6,863 nucleotides of DNA from GCA-2746365 sp964651445 (GTDB lineage: Bacteria; Pseudomonadota; Gammaproteobacteria; SZUA-229). Where the stretch lies: the NCBI GenBank assembly GCA_964651445.1, contig CAZYYW010000111.1, forward strand, positions 1 through 6,863, in the 5' to 3' direction. Both the position numbers and the translations under genes were made by a program. The stretch's first letter is position 1; every line of letters begins with the position of its first letter. Shown piece by piece: positions 3,062-6,863 of this stretch. The notes below the pieces were generated by a model. It was not told where the DNA came from and searched no databases. It worked only from the letters and a program-made list of their open reading frames with translations.

Positions 3062-5877
3062 TCATTCTGATAGCTGATTGTGCAACCAGACCTTCGCCGC
3101 CGCCAATGCCTGTGGAATGGCGGCTGGGTTTGTGCCACCCGCCTGCGCCATGTCTGGGCGACCACCGCCCTTGCCACCCACTTCGGCGGCGGCAATGTTA
3201 ACCAGATCACCCGCTTTGATGGTTTTGGTTAAATCTTTGGTGACACCAGCAATTAGTTTTACCTTACCGGCATCTTCACTGACTAAAACAATGGCAGCAG
3301 AGCCTAATTTATTTTTCAGTTGATCGAGCGTATCACGCAAGGTATTACTGTCCGCGCCTTCCAAGTGTGCGCTTAATATTTTCACGCCATTAATGTCTTC
3401 CGCCTGACTGGACAAATCACTGCCCGCCTGCGATGCCATTTTGCCTTTTAGCTGGCTGAGTTGTTTGTCCTGCTCTTTTAGCTTTTGGATAAGTTGCGTT
3501 ACTTTCGTGTTGACTTCGTCACGGCTACTTTTTAGTAGCTGTGACAACGCATCCAGTTGCTGTTCGTTTTGTTCCACCCAATGCACTGCGGCTTCACCCG
3601 TCACCGCTTCGATACGGCGAACGCCGGAGGCAATGCCGCTTTCTGTGGTAATTTTAAAAAAGCCGATGTCGCCCACACGATTAACATGAACGCCGCCGCA
3701 CAATTCGGTCGAGAAACTGTCCTCACCCATCGACACTACGCGCACCACGTCATCATATTTTTCGCCAAACAACGCCATAGCGCCAGAGGCTTTAGCCGCT
3801 TCTAATGCCATTTCATTGGCACTGGCTTCGCTATTACCGCGAATTTGTGCGTTCACTAGCTGTTCAATTTGCGTTAACTGCGGCTTGCTAACTGGCTCGA
3901 AATGAGAGAAATCGAAACGCAGTTTTTCGGTATCGACCAGTGAGCCTTTTTGTGAAACATGCTCGCCTAAGACCTGTTGCAAAGCAGCATGCATTAAGTG
4001 GGTAGCTGAATGATTACGGCTGATGGCTTTGCGACCGGTTTCATCAAAAGCCGCTTGCAGTGTGTCGCCTTTATTAATTGAACCGGATTGCAGTTCCCCG
4101 ATATGTAAAATGCTGTTGCCCTGTTTTTGTGTATCTTTTACGATAAAACTGGCATCGGTTGAAGTCAGCACGCCGGTATCGCCTACCTGACCACCTGATT
4201 CTCCATAAAATGGCGTTTCATCCAATACGATTATGCCCTGTTGTCCCGCGGTTAATTGTCCTAGGGTTAATTGTTCGACCGCATCGCTGCCAACAAATAA
4301 TTCAAGCACGGTGGCAGTTTGCTGTTNNNNNNNNNNNNNNNNNNNNNNNNNNNNNNNNNNNNNNNNNNNNNNNNNNNNNNNNNNNNNNNNNNNNNNNNNN
4401 NNNNNNNNNNNNNNNNNNNNNNNNNNTGTTCGACCGCATCGCTGCCAACAAATAATTCAAGCACGGTGGCAGTTTGCTGTTGTTGGTCATAACCGGTGAA
4501 TACGGAGGCATTTTTTACCTGCACATCTTTATTGTAATCCACACCAAATTGACTGGCACTGCGACCACGCTCGCGTTGCGCTTCCATACAGGCGTTAAAA
4601 CCGACTTCGTCAATTTCCAGACCGCGTTCGCGGGCAATATCCGCGGTTAAATCGACCGGAAATCCATAGGTGTCATAAAGTTTGAATAGTGTTTCACCGG
4701 TAATGGTTTTATTTTTTAACTGCTGAATGTCTTGCTCCAGAATTTTCATGCCGTGATCCAAAGTTTCGGCAAAACGTTGTTCTTCCATTTTTAACAGACG
4801 CTCAACATTGGCTTGCGCTTTCGCCAGCTCCGGGTAGGCCTCACCCATTACCTCGACCAGCGGCTGTACCAGTTTATGGAAAAATAAACCTTCCATGCCC
4901 AGTTGATGACCATGACGACAGGCGCGACGAATAATACGGCGCAGCACATAACCACGGCCTTCATTGGCAGGCATGACTTCATCAACACATAAAAAGGCAC
5001 AGGAACGGATGTGGTCGGCGATTACACGCAAGGATTTGTGTTTCAAATCCGATGTATTAGTGGCATTTGCAGCCGCCTTAATCAGGTGTTGGAATATATC
5101 AATGTCGTAATTGTTGTGTACGCCCTGCAAGATAGCCGCCAACCGTTCCAGCCCCATGCCAGTATCGACTGAGGGTGCTGGCAGTTTGTTCATTTCACCA
5201 TCGGCACTGCGGTTGTACTGCATGAACACCAAATTCCAGATTTCGATATAGCGATCACCGTCTTCGTCGGCGGTGCCCGGCGGCCCGCCCCAGATGTCTG
5301 CACCGTGGTCGTAGAATATTTCAGTACAGGGGCCACAGGGACCGGTATCACCCATTGCCCAAAAATTGTCGCTTTCGTATTTTTTGCCGGGTTTGTCGCC
5401 AATGCGGCTAAAACGTTCGGCGCTAACGCCAATACTGTTCAACCAGATATCTTCGGCTTCTTTGTCATCGGCATAGACCGTGATCCAAAGTTTTTCTGCT
5501 GGCAAGCCAACCACTTCGGTCAAAAATTCCCAGGCGTATCGAATAGCATCTTGTTTAAAGTAATCGCCAAAACTGAAGTTACCCAGCATTTCGAAAAAGG
5601 TATGGTGACGTGCGGTGTAACCGACATTTTCCAGGTCATTATGTTTACCCCCTGCTCGTACGCAACGTTGGCTAGAAGTGGCGCGGCAGTAGCCTCGCTT
5701 ATCACGTCCTAAAAAAACATCTTTGAACTGTACCATGCCAGCATTGGTGAACAGCAAGGTGGGATCATTTCCGGGAACCAGTGAGCTGCTGCTGACAACC
5801 TCATGCCCCTGCTCTTGAAAGAAGTCGAGGAAGGCTTGTCTGAGTTCTGCACTGCTTTTAAAACGTGAATCATTCAT
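3062..5877 (-). CDS. alaS: Alanine--tRNA ligase, interrupted by a scaffold gap
   Basis: This enzyme charges tRNA-Ala with alanine and hydrolyses Ser- and Gly-tRNA-Ala. The coding sequence is broken only by 100 Ns flanked by an exact 55-bp duplication. Removing 155 bases joins both halves in frame into 886 residues, close to E. coli AlaS (876). The class II catalytic core shows RCVRAGGKHNDLENVG (71-86), DTGPCGPCTEI (177-187) and motif 3 VDTGMGLERL (237-246), followed by NEGRGYVLRRIIRRA (305-319). The editing domain has HSATH (H571, H575) and CGGVH (C675, H679), the four metal-site residues. A coiled-coil-like stretch at about 716-765 precedes the C-Ala domain with GGKGGGRPDMAQAGG (849-863). 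The start at 5877 is a well-placed ATG, though the Shine-Dalgarno is weak. It lies 62 bases after recX. Confidence 0.96.
4272..4481. other. Scaffold gap (100 N) with identical 55-bp contig ends
   Basis: Positions 4327-4426 are exactly 100 Ns. The 55 bases before the gap (4272-4326) are identical to the 55 bases after it (4427-4481). The two contig ends therefore overlap and should have been merged. 55 is a common k-mer size in de Bruijn assemblers, which fits an unresolved k-mer overlap. The reading frames on the two sides are offset by 155 bases and agree once one copy and the Ns are removed. Confidence 0.95.
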
Positions 5878-5900
5878 GATTAATTACTTTAAGTATGCTC

Positions 5901-5929
5901 AGTATATATTTGTTTTATATAGATATTGA
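5901..5929 (-). promoter_or_regulatory. Possible alaS promoter
   Basis: On the minus strand TATACT (5906-5901) is a good -10 element, and 17 bases upstream is the poor -35 TCAATA (5929-5924, three consensus bases) in very AT-rich sequence. The start would fall about 20 bases before the alaS ATG. It lies wholly in the 62-base recX-alaS gap, so alaS may be transcribed both from recX and from here. Confidence 0.4.
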
Positions 5930-5939
5930 TAATATTTCG

Positions 5940-6368
5940 CTAATCTTTTAGCAAGCGATAAATAGCGTCCAGAGGAAATCCACGGTATTGTAAAAAACGT
6001 ATCCGTTTGGCTTTATCGGCGTAATCTGCCATCGGCTGGTTACGGTATTTTTTCTGGTATTGCCGCAATAATATTTCCTGCCAATCCTCATCTACCGCCG
6101 GCAGATAGTTTTCGACAATGCTTTCTTTTACACCACGCTCGTTTAATTCCATGGCGATACGAATGGGACCAAAACCTTTTTGCTGGCGCATGCGGATGTA
6201 AGCTTCTGCAAAACGCTCGTCGGACAACCAATCGCCTTGCTGCAACTCGGCAATAGCGGTGCTTATTTCGGCTTCATCAAAGTCACGCTTGCGCAGTTTT
6301 TCGCTGATTTCAAACGCGGAATGCTCACGCCGTGATAATAACCTGACAGCAACGGATTTTGCACTCAA
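5940..6368 (-). CDS. recX: Regulatory protein RecX, TTG start
   Basis: RecX binds RecA filaments on DNA and limits their growth and RecA recombinase/co-protease activity, acting in the cytoplasm on the nucleoid. The 142-residue product is slightly shorter than E. coli RecX (166). It has the family's three-helix-repeat pattern: RLLSRREHSAFEISEKLRKR (9-28), WLSDERFAEAYIRMRQQKGFGPIRI (about 47-71) and RIRFLQYRGFP near the C terminus. There is no ATG at the N terminus. The frame opens with TTG at 6368-6366, with AGG nine bases upstream, and an in-frame TAA (6374-6372) two codons before rules out a longer form. It is 62 bases from alaS. recA, normally just upstream, is not found in the remaining 495 bases of the window. 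Confidence 0.93.
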   Translation of the reverse strand: MSAKSVAVRLLSRREHSAFEISEKLRKRDFDEAEISTAIAELQQGDWLSDERFAEAYIRMRQQKGFGPIRIAMELNERGVKESIVENYLPAVDEDWQEILLRQYQKKYRNQPMADYADKAKRIRFLQYRGFPLDAIYRLLKD

Positions 6369-6429
6369 AACTTATAACCTAAGACCACTACATTTAGGCT
6401 GCCTTTGCACGATAGACAGATAAAAATAA

Positions 6430-6642
6430 TGGGTCTATGCCATATCGTGTAGGTAACCATATATTTTTTATAGACACAGAGACCACAGAGGTCACAGAGT
6501 TATCGTTTAATAGATTCACCAATCTTAATACATGGAGGTTTATCAGCAATCCTGTAGTAGTCGCGTGTAACTTTAAACACGCTCTGTGAACTCTGTGGTC
6601 TCTGTGTCTATTATTTTATCCACTCAATGCGGCATAGACTCA
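6430..6642. repeat. 213-bp MITE-like inverted-repeat element with CACAGAG triplets
   Basis: The outer arms 6430-6447 and 6625-6642 match at 14 of 18 bases, including the exact core GTCTATGCC/GGCATAGAC. The inner arms 6470-6499 and 6582-6611 match at 29 of 30 bases. Each inner arm contains three CACAGAG (or CTCTGTG) units at a 9-base period. The centre holds a small GCGTGT/ACACGC hairpin (6563-6582) and no coding sequence. The CACAGAG-type repeat is known as a dispersed sequence in many environmental bacteria. No transposase is in the window. Confidence 0.8.
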
Positions 6643-6743
6643 AAATGATCTTGCGTAAATGCAGGTAAATAAACATGAATAATTAAAAACATTTAATTTT
6701 TAATAGCGTTTATGTGCGTGCATTTGCGGAAAATAAAATGTTT
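6643..6743. other. AT-rich non-coding spacer with nested weak palindromes
   Basis: ATTAAAAA (6682-6689) pairs with TTTTTAAT (6697-6704), and AAATGCA (6657-6663) with TGCATTT (6719-6725), so the stretch can form one extended AT-rich hairpin. No gene or clear promoter is visible. Between recX and the inverted-repeat element (6369-6429) I also see nothing recognisable. Confidence 0.4.
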
Positions 6744-6856
6744 GACCACGCACCTGCGTGGGAATGCGTACTGACTACCCTTTAGCAACCATAATAAGCA
6801 ACTATAATACTTGAAACCTAGGTATGCGTTCCCACGCGGAGCATGGGAACGAGAAA
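6744..6856. repeat. Inverted pair of REP-like palindromes (REPIN/BIME-like)
   Basis: The first unit has CCACGC/GCGTGG (6746-6761, loop ACCT) followed by GAATGCGTA. The second, inverted, has GTTCCCA/TGGGAAC (6828-6850) preceded by GGTATGC and followed by GAGAAAC. Read on opposite strands the two units share GCGTGGGAAYGC, so they are the same family placed head to head about 60 bases apart. Such REP pairs are usually spread by RAYT (TnpA-REP) transposases, none of which is present here. The central CGC/GCA mismatch suggests the second unit is decaying. Confidence 0.75.
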
Positions 6857-6863
6857 CATCTCT

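Noticed and set aside
4272..4481. Genuine tandem duplication or insertion within alaS
   Set aside because: The exact 55-bp identity at both edges of a round 100-N block and the in-frame join indicate overlapping contig ends.

Overview
The window looks like a chromosomal segment of a gammaproteobacterium. Read on the minus strand, the order is recX - alaS - lysC - csrA - tRNA-Ser(GCT) - tRNA-Arg(ACG). This is the familiar gammaproteobacterial recX/alaS/csrA/serV/argV neighbourhood, with aspartate kinase between alaS and csrA as in pseudomonad-like lineages. CsrA is nearly identical to the E. coli protein. The sequence alone does not support a genus. All genes lie on the minus strand, and no plus-strand gene is convincing.

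Layout from low to high coordinates. Positions 1-1016 hold the tRNA region: intact tRNA-Arg(ACG) with its own strong promoter and a perfect terminator, and intact tRNA-Ser(GCT). Around them are three copies of a hairpin-rich repeat and two short 3'-end remnants of the same tRNAs. Positions 1017-1258 are non-coding and hold the csrA terminator plus another palindrome. csrA follows (1259-1444), then lysC (1603-2838) with a good sigma70-type promoter and a striking internal GTG start preceded by a strong Shine-Dalgarno sequence. alaS (3062-5877) is interrupted by a 100-N scaffold gap flanked by an exact 55-bp duplication, which is an assembly artefact. Collapsing it gives a continuous 886-residue protein. 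recX (5940-6368) starts at TTG. From 6369 to the window end there is no gene, only a 213-bp inverted-repeat element and an inverted pair of REP-like palindromes. recA, the usual neighbour upstream of recX, is not in the window.

Functionally this is housekeeping sequence: control of RecA filaments (RecX), alanine charging (AlaS), entry to lysine/threonine/methionine synthesis (LysC), global post-transcriptional control (CsrA) and two tRNAs. The unusual part is the repeat load. The three tRNA-side repeats are each bounded by the two halves of the conserved tRNA T-arm sequence (GGGATT on one side, TTCGAAC on the other). They also appear to have grown by insertions into their own hairpin loops. 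This is the best candidate here for something not well described.
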